From Streptomyces sp. MBT65 (lineage in GTDB: Bacteria > Actinomycetota > Actinomycetes > Streptomycetales > Streptomycetaceae): a stretch of DNA of 36,006 nt. The DNA lies in assembly GCF_016612545.1 (NCBI RefSeq), contig NZ_JAENRY010000139.1, positions 1 to 36,006 on the forward strand. The letters are read 5' to 3'. Position numbers and translations under genes: made by a program. The notes below the pieces were generated by a model. The model made no database searches. It was not told the origin of the DNA and worked only from the letters and a program-made list of their open reading frames with translations. Positions 7,636-17,268 of the stretch are shown one piece after another (position 1 is the first letter of the stretch; the number at the start of each line of letters is the position of its first letter).

Positions 7636-9213
7636 ATGGAACCCGTATTCGCCGACTTCTCCACCGACCCGGCCCAGCTCTCGAACGCCGTGGTCACCCA
7701 CCACCGCTGCGGCGTCGCTTCCTCACACCTGGCGCTGGGTGCCGGCGGTCACATCAAGGTGGACTTCACGGTCGACGGGCGGGAGGAGAACGACGAGGCC
7801 GTCGTCACGGTGACCGTTCTCGGTACGAGCGCTCCGATGGACGTCCTGCTCAACGGCAAGGCCCTCGCGGAGGAGTTGGCGATACCGACGGGCGGGGCGC
7901 ACAGCGACCCGCAGGACATCGTCCTCAGCGCACCGGGGGAACTGCTGGCCACCGGTGCCAACGTTCTCGAGGTGCGCAGCCCGGAGGGCTCGGACACACT
8001 GCTGCGGCTGCGCGCCGTCACCGTGGTCCCCGCGCACGAACGGGACAAGGCGGAGCGTGCCAGGGCGGCCCGGGCCGCCAACCGGTCCGTCATCGCCTTC
8101 AGTGCCGAGGTCCGTGCCCCCGGCGCCACCGCCTGGCAGCCCGCGCCCCGACTGCTCGTCCACATCGACATGGGCGAGCGTGCCGTGCCGGCGCACCTCG
8201 CGTGGCGCGGGGCGGACGGCTCGGAGGCGGCGATCGGGCTGCGCGCGGACCTGACCGGTTTCCTGGGGCACCGCAGGACCGCCGACGGCGCGGTGACCGA
8301 GTACCGCGGTTCGCTCGCCGACCGCTGGGCCTACCCCGAGGGCACGACGACGGCCCGGCTGCACCGGTTCTCCACCGAGGAGGGGCATGACGGCACCTGG
8401 TCGCCTTCCGGCGAGTTGCGGTTGCTGCTCGAGGACGGAGGGGCGCCCGTGGAGCGCGTGTCCTGGACCGATCGGCGAGGCGCCAGCGCCTCTGTCGTCC
8501 TGAGCTCCGCCGACAGGCCTGACGTGCGGAAACCCACCGGTGAACTGCGGGACATCACGCGTACGGTCGTCGGCGTCGAAGCGAGCGACGAGTTCGACGC
8601 GGCGGGCGAGGTCGCGGTGAACCTGCTCAGCAAGTCCCGGAGCAAATGGCTGGGGGACGGTGAGTCCGCCGTGCTGGACTTCGCCCTTGCGCACCCTGCC
8701 GCCATCACCGTTTACCGGCTGACCTCGGCGAACGACGCCCCCGACCGGGATCCGGAGGAGTGGGAACTCCAGGGATCGCACGACGGCGGTCACTGGACGA
8801 CCGTGGACTCCCGCACCCGCGAACACTTCAGGCAGCGATACGAGACGAAGGAGTACTCCGTCGTCTCCCCCGCGTCCTACGCCCACTACCGCCTGAGCAT
8901 CACCGACAACCACGGCTCCGAGCAGACCCAGCTCTCCCGGGTCCAGTTCCTGACCGCCGAGTCCGCCGCCGGGCCGGCGCACGGCGCCGCCGACTTCACC
9001 GGCTACCGCGCCCCGGTCGGCGGCGACCCCGTCGGATACCGGGGTACGACCGTCCCCGGCCCCTGGTCCGACACCCCCGGCAGGCAGGAGGGCCCGGAAG
9101 CAGGGCAAGCCTTGCAGAAGCTCCTCGCCGGCGACCTGGGCGAGACGGCCCGCGGCCTGGACGACGCCGCCCGGCTCATCGGCAAGTTGGCGGCATACCT
9201 GCAGAATTCCTGA
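7636..9213 (+). CDS. Large protein with F5/8 type C (discoidin) carbohydrate-binding domain, function unknown
   Basis: The ATG at 7636 is preceded by GTAGGGAC. The product is 525 aa. Residues ~1-130 are a beta-rich domain (GGHIKVDFTVDG, then VTVTVLGTSAPMDVLLNG), and the middle ~130-310 is a second beta-rich segment with TWSPSGELRLLLEDGG. Residues ~325-440 look like a discoidin fold: AVNLLSKSRSKWLGD, ITVYRLTSANDAPDRDPEEW, ELQGSHDGGHWTTVDS and a closing YAHYRLSITDNHG segment. These domains bind glycans and usually sit on secreted glycosidases, yet no signal peptide or catalytic domain is recognisable. The C-terminal ~60 residues are helical. A glycan-binding role is inference. The gene ends shortly before a strong hairpin (9287-9334). 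Confidence 0.7.
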   Translation: MEPVFADFSTDPAQLSNAVVTHHRCGVASSHLALGAGGHIKVDFTVDGREENDEAVVTVTVLGTSAPMDVLLNGKALAEELAIPTGGAHSDPQDIVLSAPGELLATGANVLEVRSPEGSDTLLRLRAVTVVPAHERDKAERARAARAANRSVIAFSAEVRAPGATAWQPAPRLLVHIDMGERAVPAHLAWRGADGSEAAIGLRADLTGFLGHRRTADGAVTEYRGSLADRWAYPEGTTTARLHRFSTEEGHDGTWSPSGELRLLLEDGGAPVERVSWTDRRGASASVVLSSADRPDVRKPTGELRDITRTVVGVEASDEFDAAGEVAVNLLSKSRSKWLGDGESAVLDFALAHPAAITVYRLTSANDAPDRDPEEWELQGSHDGGHWTTVDSRTREHFRQRYETKEYSVVSPASYAHYRLSITDNHGSEQTQLSRVQFLTAESAAGPAHGAADFTGYRAPVGGDPVGYRGTTVPGPWSDTPGRQEGPEAGQALQKLLAGDLGETARGLDDAARLIGKLAAYLQNS

Positions 9214-9652
9214 AGCCCGGCGCCGCACCGGCGAGTTCGAGGAATCGTCGCCGGCACCCTGACCGTTTGATCAGGCCGCGGGCAATGTGTGCGGCATGCT
9301 CGGCCGAGGCTACCCGGCCGAGCAGGCCGCACACACAGGCCAAACAGGGCCACTCCGAGCCCCGCCCCCGCCCGGCAGCCCGGCGTCGGCCATCGCGAAC
9401 CGCCCCACGGCACCCTCGACGCCGCACACAAACTCGCCTCCGCCGTCGCCGTCGACCTCCTCCAGCTCTCCACCCTCCGCTTCGAAACCGACACACCACG
9501 CGGCGACACCAGTCCCGAACAGCAGGAACTCGGCCGTGGCGCGGCACGCAGCGAGGTCGGGCCGCGACGCCCCGACGGGCACGGTCACCCCGTTGCGGAG
9601 ATGATCGGACGACGAGGCAACAGCGTCGGAGCAAGCGCGTGGAGGCAGCACA
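9214..9652. other. Intergenic region (440 bp) with hairpin and a short coding-like stretch
   Basis: It contains the 19-bp hairpin at 9287-9334. At about 9409-9540 one plus frame has strongly G/C-biased third positions and reads GTLDAAHKLASAVAVDLLQL, then STLRFETD, but has no proper start or ribosome site and runs into the next gene in a different frame. I do not recognise it; it may be the relic of a gene. Confidence 0.5.
9287..9334 (+). terminator. 19-bp inverted repeat, terminator-like hairpin
   Basis: The arms 9287-9305 and 9316-9334 are complementary at 18 of 19 positions around a 10-base loop, 73 bases after the discoidin-domain gene. There is no T-run, so the type is the U-less hairpin common in Streptomyces. 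Confidence 0.7.
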
Positions 9653-11260
9653 GTGAGCGCGGACGGACTGCGGAACGCGACCGACGCCGCCGAGGGACAC
9701 GGCGGCCGCGGGCCCGAACGGCTGCACTGTCTGGTCACCGGAGCGTCCGGCTACGTCGGCGGACGCCTGGTACCGGAACTGCTGAAGGCAGGCCACCGGG
9801 TGCGCTGTCTGGCCCGTTCACCGGACAGCCTCCGTGACCATCCCTGGGCCGGCGACGCCGAGACGGTTCGCGGGGACGTCACGGACCCCGCGTCGGTCGC
9901 CGCAGCCATGCGCGGCATCGACGTCGCCTACTACCTGGTGCACGCCCTCGGAACCGGCGCCGGGTTCGAGGACACCGACCGCCGCGCCGCGCACGTCTTC
10001 GCCGAGCAGGCACGGGCCGCCGGTGTACGACGGATCGTCTATCTCGGCGGACTCACCCCGAAGGACGTTCCCGAAAACTCCCTCTCCCCCCACCTGCGGT
10101 CCCGGGCCGAGGTCGGGCGGATCTTCCTGGAAGCGCCGGTGCCCGCCACCGTACTGCGGGCCGCTGTCGTCATCGGCTCCGGATCGGCCTCCTTCGAGAT
10201 GCTCCGCTACCTCACCGAGCGACTGCCGGTGATGGTCACCCCGAGCTGGGTGCACACCCGCACCCAGCCCATCGCGGTGCGCGACGTGCTGCGCTACCTC
10301 GTCGGCTCCGCGACCATGCCGGACGACGTCAACCGGACGTTCGACATCGGCGGGCCGGACGTCCTCACCTACCGCGAGATGATGCGCCGCTACGCCCTCG
10401 TCGCCGGACTGCGCCGACGGCTCATCGTGCCCGTACCGATCCTGACGCCCAGGCTGTCCAGCCACTGGGTCGGTCTCGTCACGCCCGTGCCCGCCTCCAT
10501 CGCCCGACCCCTCACGGAGTCCCTGCGCCACGAGGTCGTCTGCCGCGAGCACGACATCGCCCGCTACCTGCCCGACCAGCCGGGCCGGCCACTGCCCTTC
10601 GACCAGGCGCTCGCCCTGGCACTCCAGCGCGTACGGGAGGCACAGGTGGTCACCCGCTGGTCGTCGGCCTCCGTCCCGGGGGCACCCAGCGACCCGCTGC
10701 CCACGGACCCGGACTGGGCGGGCGGCAGCCTCTACCAGGACGAACGGCGGACGTCGGTCGACGCGTCGGGGCAGGCGTTGTGGAAGGTGATCGAGGGCAT
10801 CGGCGGCGACAACGGCTGGTACTCCTTCCCCCTGGCCTGGGCGGTCCGGGGCTGGATGGACCGGTTCGTCGGCGGGGTCGGCCTGCGCCGCGGCCGGCGT
10901 GACGCCCAGCACCTTCGGGTCGGCGACTCGCTCGACTTCTGGCGGGTCGAGGAGATCGAGCGCGGACGGCTCCTGCGGCTACGGGCCGAGATGCGCCTCC
11001 CGGGCCTGGCCTGGCTGGAGATGTACTGCGAGACGGATACCGAGGGCCGCACCCGTTACCGCCAGCGCGCCCTGTTCCACCCCCGCGGGCTGCTCGGCCA
11101 CGTCTACTGGTGGTCCGTCTCGCCCTTCCACGCAGTCGTCTTCGGCGGCATGGCCCGCAACATCACCCGAGCCGCCGCCAAGAACACCGACGGGCCCAGG
11201 AGCGCCCGTCGCCCCGTCCAGTCTCGAGGCCACCGCAGCCAACCGAGATCCCACCCGTAG
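9653..11260 (+). CDS. SDR-type NAD(P)-binding oxidoreductase fused to DUF2867
   Basis: The GTG at 9653 has GGAGG 8 bases upstream. The product is 535 aa. Residues ~25-330 are an extended/atypical short-chain dehydrogenase domain with the dinucleotide motif TGASGYVG near residue 29, a GDVTDPASV strand and YYLVHALG. This class often lacks the classical YxxxK, and none is obvious here. Residues ~365-500 match DUF2867 (START-like fold: GDNGWYSFPLAW, RVGDSLDFWRVEEIE, ending in YWWSVSPFHAVVFGGM). This two-domain architecture is widespread in actinobacteria as a putative NADH-binding protein; the reaction is unknown. The last ~25 residues, rich in Arg/Ser/Pro, look extra to the domain. Confidence 0.85.
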   Translation: MSADGLRNATDAAEGHGGRGPERLHCLVTGASGYVGGRLVPELLKAGHRVRCLARSPDSLRDHPWAGDAETVRGDVTDPASVAAAMRGIDVAYYLVHALGTGAGFEDTDRRAAHVFAEQARAAGVRRIVYLGGLTPKDVPENSLSPHLRSRAEVGRIFLEAPVPATVLRAAVVIGSGSASFEMLRYLTERLPVMVTPSWVHTRTQPIAVRDVLRYLVGSATMPDDVNRTFDIGGPDVLTYREMMRRYALVAGLRRRLIVPVPILTPRLSSHWVGLVTPVPASIARPLTESLRHEVVCREHDIARYLPDQPGRPLPFDQALALALQRVREAQVVTRWSSASVPGAPSDPLPTDPDWAGGSLYQDERRTSVDASGQALWKVIEGIGGDNGWYSFPLAWAVRGWMDRFVGGVGLRRGRRDAQHLRVGDSLDFWRVEEIERGRLLRLRAEMRLPGLAWLEMYCETDTEGRTRYRQRALFHPRGLLGHVYWWSVSPFHAVVFGGMARNITRAAAKNTDGPRSARRPVQSRGHRSQPRSHP

Positions 11261-11746
11261 CGCATACATCCCCATCGCACCGGCTCGAGCGACACCGTCA
11301 CCAGCGTGTCCGTGCTGTCCGCTTCGAAGGTGCTCCTCACGCGCTCTGATCCTCCGCCGGCCGCCTGCCGACGTGGCCGAGCCACGCGCCGGATCGTTCA
11401 GCACTTCCCGGGCGGCCCGCGCTCCCGACGCCAGTGCGCCCTGCCGGTCCGAAACGAGTCATGCGGCTGGGCGGCCAGGGCGACAGCATCGCGGGCAACA
11501 CCCCTCACCCACGGCATCACCGGCACCGGGCACGTCCACGCCGAGTACGGAGCTGAAGACCAGCAAGGCGCCCGGTGGCGGCGTGCTGTGGGCCGCGTGG
11601 TAGTACGTGGAGACCCTACGGCCCTCCGCCCTTCGCAGGCCCGCGCGGCACCCAGGTCCGACTGGACCGTGGCGAACCGAGCGCGGCCGAACGCGATCAG
11701 CCGTCGCTCGCGGGTACTCCCGGCCTCAGCGATCCGGCACCCGACG
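11261..11746. other. Convergent intergenic region (486 bp)
   Basis: It lies between two converging genes. On the minus strand at about 11260-11350 a short stretch with good codon bias reads VRSTFEADSTDTLVTVSLEP, reminiscent of the end of a START/SRPBCC-type protein, but no start or continuation was found. Nothing else is recognisable. Confidence 0.5.
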
Positions 11747-14548
11747 TCACTCCGGCCGCCGGACGCCGTCGAGGATGTCGCGCAGTTGGGCGCGGCCGGT
11801 GATGCCGAGCTTGGGGAAGATCTTGTGCAGGTGGAAGCCGACGGTGCGGTGAGAGAGGTAGAGCCGAGTGCCGATGTCCCGGTTCGTCAGACCTTCCGCT
11901 GCCAGTTCGGCGATCTGCAACTCCTGCGGCGTCAGGTCGGCCAGGACGTCGTGAACGGCGGGAGGGGCCACGGCCACGCCCGCCGCGCGGAGTTCCGCAG
12001 CGGTGCGCTCGGCCCAGGGGCGTGCGTCCAGTCGTTCGAAGATGTCGAGGGCCGTGCCGAGGAGGGGACGTGCTTCGGCGGTACGCCGGCGGCGCCGTAG
12101 CCACTCGGCGAAGTCGAGGTGGGCGAGGGCGTGTTCGAAGGGCCAGCGGGCGCCTGCCTGGTCGCCGATCGCCGCACGGAAACGGGACTCCGCGTCGTCG
12201 GCATCGCTCAGCAGTGCCGAGGCGCGGTGCACGACCGCGGCCAGACGGACGGAGCGATGCTGCTCCAGGGTCCGCTCGGCGGCGTGGAGCACGGCGCGGG
12301 CGTCGTCCGCCTGTCCGGCCCGGACGGCCGCGGCCGCGAGATCGGCCAGGCAGTAGAGGGACGCGTGGTAATGGACGGGGACTGGGCGGGCGTCCTGGGT
12401 GAAGGCGCGGCGGAGTTGGCCGTACGCCGTCTCGTGGTCGCCCTCTGCCAGAGCGGCCAGGGCGAGCGCGTGCCGGTGACGCACGTACAGGCTGCGCGAC
12501 TTGCGCAGGTCCCGGCCTCGGACGGCGTCGTCCACCTGCGCCCGCGCGCCCGCGTGGTCCCCGCGAACGGCGCGCAGGGTGGCCTGGAGGAGGGGCGATC
12601 CCACGATGACGTTGTCCGCGCCCGCCTCCGTGGCCATCCAGAGGGCCTCCTCGGCGGCGGCCTGCGCCGCGCTCCAGGCTCCGCTCTCGAAGTGCGCCAG
12701 GGCCAGGGCCTGCGCGACGGTGCAGTTGGCGCCGGCCGTGGCGGCCCGGCGCAGTTGGTCCATGGCCCGGTCGAGCAGGCGTACGGCTTCGTCGGTCTCG
12801 TCCAGGATCCAGGCCGCGCCGCCGAGTGAGACGAGGCCGGTCAGGGAGCCGTCCGGCAGGGCGTCGACGGCGTGGTGCAGGCTCTTCAGGGTTTGCTGCC
12901 GGTCCGTGAACGGTCGGGCGGCCGCCTGCGGCCAGACGCGGTCGGTCTCGTCCGGCTGCCGGGCGATGAGACCGTCGATCCGCTGGATGTCGTGCCGGTA
13001 GCGGGGGTCACCCGAGTTGTACGCCGGGGTCGCCGCGGTACCCAGGGCGCTCAGAGCCAGGGCCGGCGCGGGGGCGGCCATGGATTCGGCCACGGGGAGC
13101 AGGAAGGCCAGGGAGTCGTCGTGCCGCAGGGTGACGGCCAGGGACCAGCCGGCCCGCAGGGATGCCTCGGCCAGGAGCTGGGGGTCGTCCGTGAGTCCGT
13201 CGACGCGGCCCGCGATCTCCTCCACCCACTGCGGGTGCCCTGCGTACATGGCGGAGGTGGCCGCAGCGAGCAGCCGGCGGGCGCGCTCCTGCGGATCGGG
13301 GGTGAGTTCGGCGGCGCGTTCGAGGGCGGTCGCCGCGGCCGCGTGGCCACCGCGGTGCTGGAGGCGTTCCGCGCTCTCGGCCAGGGCGCGGGCGACGTCT
13401 TCGTCCGGGCCGAGCGCGGCGGCGGCAAGGTGCCAGGCACGGCGATCGGGTTCGTGCGCGAACGCGGCGGCGAGGGTGAGGTGGGCGTCGCGGCGTTCGG
13501 CGAAGGAGGCGGCCTGGTACACGGCGGAGCGGACCAGGGGGTGGCGGAGCCTTGCCCGGCCGCCGTCGAGGCGTACGAGCCCCGCCTGCTCGGCGGGTTC
13601 CCAGACTTCCGGTCCGCCCGCTTGCGGTACGTCCGAGAGCTGTGCGGTGCCCGCGGCGGCCACCAGGAGCAGGGCTCGCCGGGTCGTGGGTGGCAGCGTG
13701 GGCAGGTCGACGGCGAACAGGTGTTCAAGGCGAGCGGTGAGTGGCAGCGAATCGAATGGACCGAGGTTACCGCCGTCCGGATCCCTGGCGAAGGCCCGCG
13801 CGAGTTCGATGAGGGCGAGCGGGTTCCCGGCTGCCTCGTTGAGAATCCGTGAACGGACCCGGCCCCGGGGTGGCTGCGGCTGCCGGTCCAGCAGGAGCCC
13901 GGCCGATGCCCGGTCCAGCGGACCGGCCGTCAGATGCGGGAAGTCACGGTCGAAGCGCACCGGCACCTCTTCGTCGCGTGCCGCGAGCAGCAGGGCGGCG
14001 GGTTCCTCGTCGAGCCGCCGGGCGACGAAGGCGAGCACGTCCAGCGAGCCGACGTCCAGCCACTGGGCGTCGTCGACGGCGATCAGCAGCGGACGCTCCG
14101 CCGCCGCGTCCGAGAGCAGCGTCAGCACCGCGGTTCTGATCAACAGCGGTTCGGGGGCCGGTGATGCGTCGGCCTGGTCCATGCCGAACGCGTGGCGCAG
14201 GGCGTCGCGCTGACGCGCGGGAAGCCGGTCGACGCTGCTGAGCACGGGACGCAGCAGCTGATGCACCCCGGCGAAGCCGAGGTCCTGCTCCCCCTCGCAG
14301 CCCCGAACCCTCATCACGCGTCGACCGCGGTCCGCTGCCAGCAGGGCGGCCCGGTCGACCAGGGTGCTCTTTCCCGCCCCCGGCTCACCGGTCAGCACCA
14401 GCACCTTGGGGCCACCGCCGTCGACCGCGTCGACCAGCCGCGTGATCCGTGAGATCTCACGATCCCGGCCGAGGATCGTCGGCCCGTGTTCGTGCTCGGC
14501 ACCGAAGTCGCCGACGTCCGTCAAGTTCCGTATCTCCCCACCGCTCAC
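11747..14548 (-). CDS. LAL-family (large ATP-binding LuxR) transcriptional regulator
   Basis: The product is 933 aa with GTG start at 14548 (VSGGEIRNL), preceded by GGATGGGAT. The longer open frame to 15094 overlaps the divergent gene and is rejected. The N-terminus has an AAA/NB-ARC-like ATPase: ILGRDREISRI, Walker A GEPGAGKS near residue 55, and Walker B LLIAVDDAQWLD near 156. A long helical TPR-like middle follows. Residues ~870-926 are a LuxR-type helix-turn-helix: LTPQELQIAELAAEGLTNRD, then LSHRTVGFHLHKIFPKLGI. LAL proteins are usually pathway-specific or metabolic activators gated by ATP and a small inducer such as maltotriose in MalT. It is divergent from and homologous to the LAL gene at 14662. 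Confidence 0.92.
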   Translation of the reverse strand: MSGGEIRNLTDVGDFGAEHEHGPTILGRDREISRITRLVDAVDGGGPKVLVLTGEPGAGKSTLVDRAALLAADRGRRVMRVRGCEGEQDLGFAGVHQLLRPVLSSVDRLPARQRDALRHAFGMDQADASPAPEPLLIRTAVLTLLSDAAAERPLLIAVDDAQWLDVGSLDVLAFVARRLDEEPAALLLAARDEEVPVRFDRDFPHLTAGPLDRASAGLLLDRQPQPPRGRVRSRILNEAAGNPLALIELARAFARDPDGGNLGPFDSLPLTARLEHLFAVDLPTLPPTTRRALLLVAAAGTAQLSDVPQAGGPEVWEPAEQAGLVRLDGGRARLRHPLVRSAVYQAASFAERRDAHLTLAAAFAHEPDRRAWHLAAAALGPDEDVARALAESAERLQHRGGHAAAATALERAAELTPDPQERARRLLAAATSAMYAGHPQWVEEIAGRVDGLTDDPQLLAEASLRAGWSLAVTLRHDDSLAFLLPVAESMAAPAPALALSALGTAATPAYNSGDPRYRHDIQRIDGLIARQPDETDRVWPQAAARPFTDRQQTLKSLHHAVDALPDGSLTGLVSLGGAAWILDETDEAVRLLDRAMDQLRRAATAGANCTVAQALALAHFESGAWSAAQAAAEEALWMATEAGADNVIVGSPLLQATLRAVRGDHAGARAQVDDAVRGRDLRKSRSLYVRHRHALALAALAEGDHETAYGQLRRAFTQDARPVPVHYHASLYCLADLAAAAVRAGQADDARAVLHAAERTLEQHRSVRLAAVVHRASALLSDADDAESRFRAAIGDQAGARWPFEHALAHLDFAEWLRRRRRTAEARPLLGTALDIFERLDARPWAERTAAELRAAGVAVAPPAVHDVLADLTPQELQIAELAAEGLTNRDIGTRLYLSHRTVGFHLHKIFPKLGITGRAQLRDILDGVRRPE

Positions 14549-14661
14549 ATCCCATCCTGCCAGGCCCGCCGCGCATGACTGGTCACATGACAGAAGCGGT
14601 GGTCGTCGCACCCCTGACAGCATCCGGTCTCCGGGTGTGCACAGTGATCGGGAGTACGGCA
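14549..14661. promoter_or_regulatory. Shared divergent promoter region of two LAL regulator genes
   Basis: If the second LAL gene starts at GTG 14662, 113 bp separate the two divergent starts; if at ATG 14575 only 26 bp remain, too short for two promoters. Third-position G/C content of 14575-14661 is clearly lower than in the genes, which supports a non-coding role. No clear -10/-35 boxes were seen. Confidence 0.45.
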
Positions 14662-17247
14662 GTGGGTGTGGAAGCGGAGGTCGAGCGGATCCTGTGGAGC
14701 GTGGACGGGCCGCGGTCCCTCCTGGTCCTGGGGGACACCGGCACCGGCAAGACCCGGCTGCTCCGGATCGCCGGCCGGCAGGCCCAACAGCGAGGGGCCC
14801 GTGTCCTGTCGGCGCGTGCCTGCTCGTCGGAGGCGCAGCAGCCGTACGCCTGTCTGCACCAGCTTCTGCTTCCCGTGCGGGACGAGCTCGACGCCCTTCC
14901 GGCTCCCCAGCAGCGGGCACTGCACGCCCTCTTCGCACCGACGGCGGACGACGTGCCGCAGGCGGGAACGGTCCTGCCCACCGCGGTACTGACCCTCTTG
15001 GACCGTCTCGCGCGGACCGCTCCGGTCCTGCTGAGCGTCGACGACCTCCAGGACTGCGACCGCGGCTCCCTGGCCGTCCTGTCCTTCGTGGCACGACGGC
15101 TCACCGACACCTCCGTCACCGTGCTCCTCTCGGCACGCGGTGAGGCTCCCCCTCCAGGCATCCCCTCGGACCTCGCCGTACTGTCCCTGGGCCCCCTGTC
15201 CCCGCGGGCGGCCGCCCGGCTGCTCGACGCGCAGCCCGGTGCGCCCACCGGACGGGCCAGGCTGGAGTTGCTCCGGCAGGCGGAGGGCAATCCGCTGGCG
15301 ATCATCGAGCTCAGCCGTGCCGGGGAACGGACCTGGGGTGTCCAGCAGATGTTCGCGGCGCGGCTGGACGCGCTTCCGGAAGAAACCCGGCACGCCCTGC
15401 TGTACGCGGCGACCGCCCTGCCGCAGGAGCAACTCGGCACCGTCATGGCCGGGTTGGGTTCCGACGACCTGCGGGTGTGGGCCCCGGCGGAGGCGGCCGG
15501 ACTGATCACCGTCGCCGAGGGCCGGCTCGCCTTCGGCAACCCGCTGACGCGAACGGCCGCCTACCACCGGCAGCCCGCGCAGCTGCGCCGGCGGGCCCAC
15601 CGGGATCTGGCGGCCGTGTCCGTCCACGGACCTTCGCACCTGGCCGCGGCCGCGGTCGGTCCGGACGAGTCCGTGGCCGCGGCCCTGGAAGCCGCCTCCG
15701 AGCGGGGCGACCGCTTCACCGCGGCCCACGCACTGGAGCGGGCCGCGCTCCTCAGCCCCCGCGACGACGACCGTGCCCGCCGTCTCACCGCGGCGCTCAC
15801 CGCCGCGAGTGCCCTCGGAGACCCGGCCTGGGTACGCGAGTTGTACTCGGCGCCAGGCCGGGTGAGCCGGGACCCGGAACCGACGGCTGCCGCCTGCGCC
15901 ATGGGTGGGGCGCTGTCGTTGCTGTCGTTCCAGCGAGAGGCGTTCGACCTCCTGCTGGGGGCGGCGCGGCTCACGCCTGAGAGCGACGCCGAGCCGGCCC
16001 TCGCCCTGGCGGCCGTCGCGACGGGCATCGCCCGTCAGTCCGGACTCCCCCAGCACTGGCGGCAGTTGGGCATCTTCCTCGACCGGGCGTCCGAGGACGG
16101 CGGGCAACACACCGACGTGCTCACCTCCCTGAAGGCCCTCGCCTCGACCACGACCGGTCTGAGCCGGTCGGCCCACCTGCTCACGACGGCCTCGCTCGCC
16201 CACTACACCGACGAGTCGGACCTGTGCGCGGAACAGTTCCGGCAGGCGGGCGAGCGCCTGCGCGCCCAAGGCGCGTTGGGCCCGCTCGCCTGGACCGTGG
16301 CGGCCCAGGTGGACACGCTCCTGGATCTGGGCCGCTGGGCCGAGGCCGAGTCCCTGATCGAGGAGGGGCTCTCGTACGCCGCCGTCCATCGGTGGACCCG
16401 CGTCGAACTGGATCTCGAAGCCCTGGGGACGACCCTGCGCGCGTTGCGCGGCGAGAGTGTGCCGGGCACCCGGTTCGCCGGCCCGAACTGGCGCTCCGTC
16501 AGCCTGCACGAGAACCGCGCCACACATGCCCGGATGCTGCGGGCCTGCGGTCTGACGGCCATGGTTCTGGGGGACGGGGACGACGCCTTCCGGCACCTGC
16601 GAACGCTCTTCGCGGACGACGGCGATCCCCTCGACCCCTTCCTCTCGCCCCGCTGCGTCGCCGAACTGGCCGTCGCCGCCCATCGCACGGGCCGGCAACG
16701 GGAGGCGGCGCACGTTCTCGCGCGGGTCCGGCAAAGCCAGGGCGCCCGCCCGACGACCCGGATGACGCTGCTCATGCACCACGCGGCTGCACTGGTCGAC
16801 GACGACGCGGACCCCGAGCACCACTTCCAGCTGGCCGTGGTCAATCCGGAGGCGGCCCGCTGGCCCCTGGAACGGGCTCGGGCCCGCCTGGACTACGCGA
16901 TCTGGCTGCGCCGACGCAGGAGGCCGCTGGATGCCCGCGCCCAGCTGACCGTCGTACTGGAAACGGCCACCCGGCTCGGCGCCGGGCACCTCGCCGAGTC
17001 GGCCCGCGGCGAGCTGCGCGCAAGCGGGGTGGCCGAGGCTCCCGCATCGACGCATCCGCTGGTCGAACTGACCGCCCAGCAACGGCAGATCGTCCGGCTG
17101 GCCGCGGACGGCCTGTCCAACCGCGAGATCGGCGAACAGCTGTTCCTGTCGCCACGTACCGTGGGCTCGCACCTCTACAACGTCTATCCAAAACTCGGCA
17201 TCAGCAGCCGCCACCAGCTGCGCGATCTCCTCGTGTGCGAGAAGTGA
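14662..17247 (+). CDS. LAL-family (large ATP-binding LuxR) transcriptional regulator, homologue of the divergent one
   Basis: The start chosen is GTG 14662 (VGVEAEVERI): GGGAG lies 7 bases upstream and the protein then begins where LAL proteins normally do. ATG 14575 or 14587 are alternatives with no ribosome site. The product is 861 aa. Walker A GDTGTGKT is at residues 24-31, Walker B VLLSVDDLQDCD near 121-132. A helical repeat region follows, and the C-terminal LuxR HTH at ~800-857 contains LTAQQRQIVRLAADGLSNRE and RTVGSHLYNVYPKLGI. In Walker B the motif is DDLQ rather than DDAQ. The alpha/beta hydrolase starts 21 bases after the stop, so the two are probably co-transcribed, suggesting that the regulator controls, or responds to, an ester or lactone metabolised by that enzyme (inference). 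Confidence 0.9.
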   Translation: MGVEAEVERILWSVDGPRSLLVLGDTGTGKTRLLRIAGRQAQQRGARVLSARACSSEAQQPYACLHQLLLPVRDELDALPAPQQRALHALFAPTADDVPQAGTVLPTAVLTLLDRLARTAPVLLSVDDLQDCDRGSLAVLSFVARRLTDTSVTVLLSARGEAPPPGIPSDLAVLSLGPLSPRAAARLLDAQPGAPTGRARLELLRQAEGNPLAIIELSRAGERTWGVQQMFAARLDALPEETRHALLYAATALPQEQLGTVMAGLGSDDLRVWAPAEAAGLITVAEGRLAFGNPLTRTAAYHRQPAQLRRRAHRDLAAVSVHGPSHLAAAAVGPDESVAAALEAASERGDRFTAAHALERAALLSPRDDDRARRLTAALTAASALGDPAWVRELYSAPGRVSRDPEPTAAACAMGGALSLLSFQREAFDLLLGAARLTPESDAEPALALAAVATGIARQSGLPQHWRQLGIFLDRASEDGGQHTDVLTSLKALASTTTGLSRSAHLLTTASLAHYTDESDLCAEQFRQAGERLRAQGALGPLAWTVAAQVDTLLDLGRWAEAESLIEEGLSYAAVHRWTRVELDLEALGTTLRALRGESVPGTRFAGPNWRSVSLHENRATHARMLRACGLTAMVLGDGDDAFRHLRTLFADDGDPLDPFLSPRCVAELAVAAHRTGRQREAAHVLARVRQSQGARPTTRMTLLMHHAAALVDDDADPEHHFQLAVVNPEAARWPLERARARLDYAIWLRRRRRPLDARAQLTVVLETATRLGAGHLAESARGELRASGVAEAPASTHPLVELTAQQRQIVRLAADGLSNREIGEQLFLSPRTVGSHLYNVYPKLGISSRHQLRDLLVCEK

Positions 17248-17268
17248 CGGGCGAGAGGCGGCCATCGC

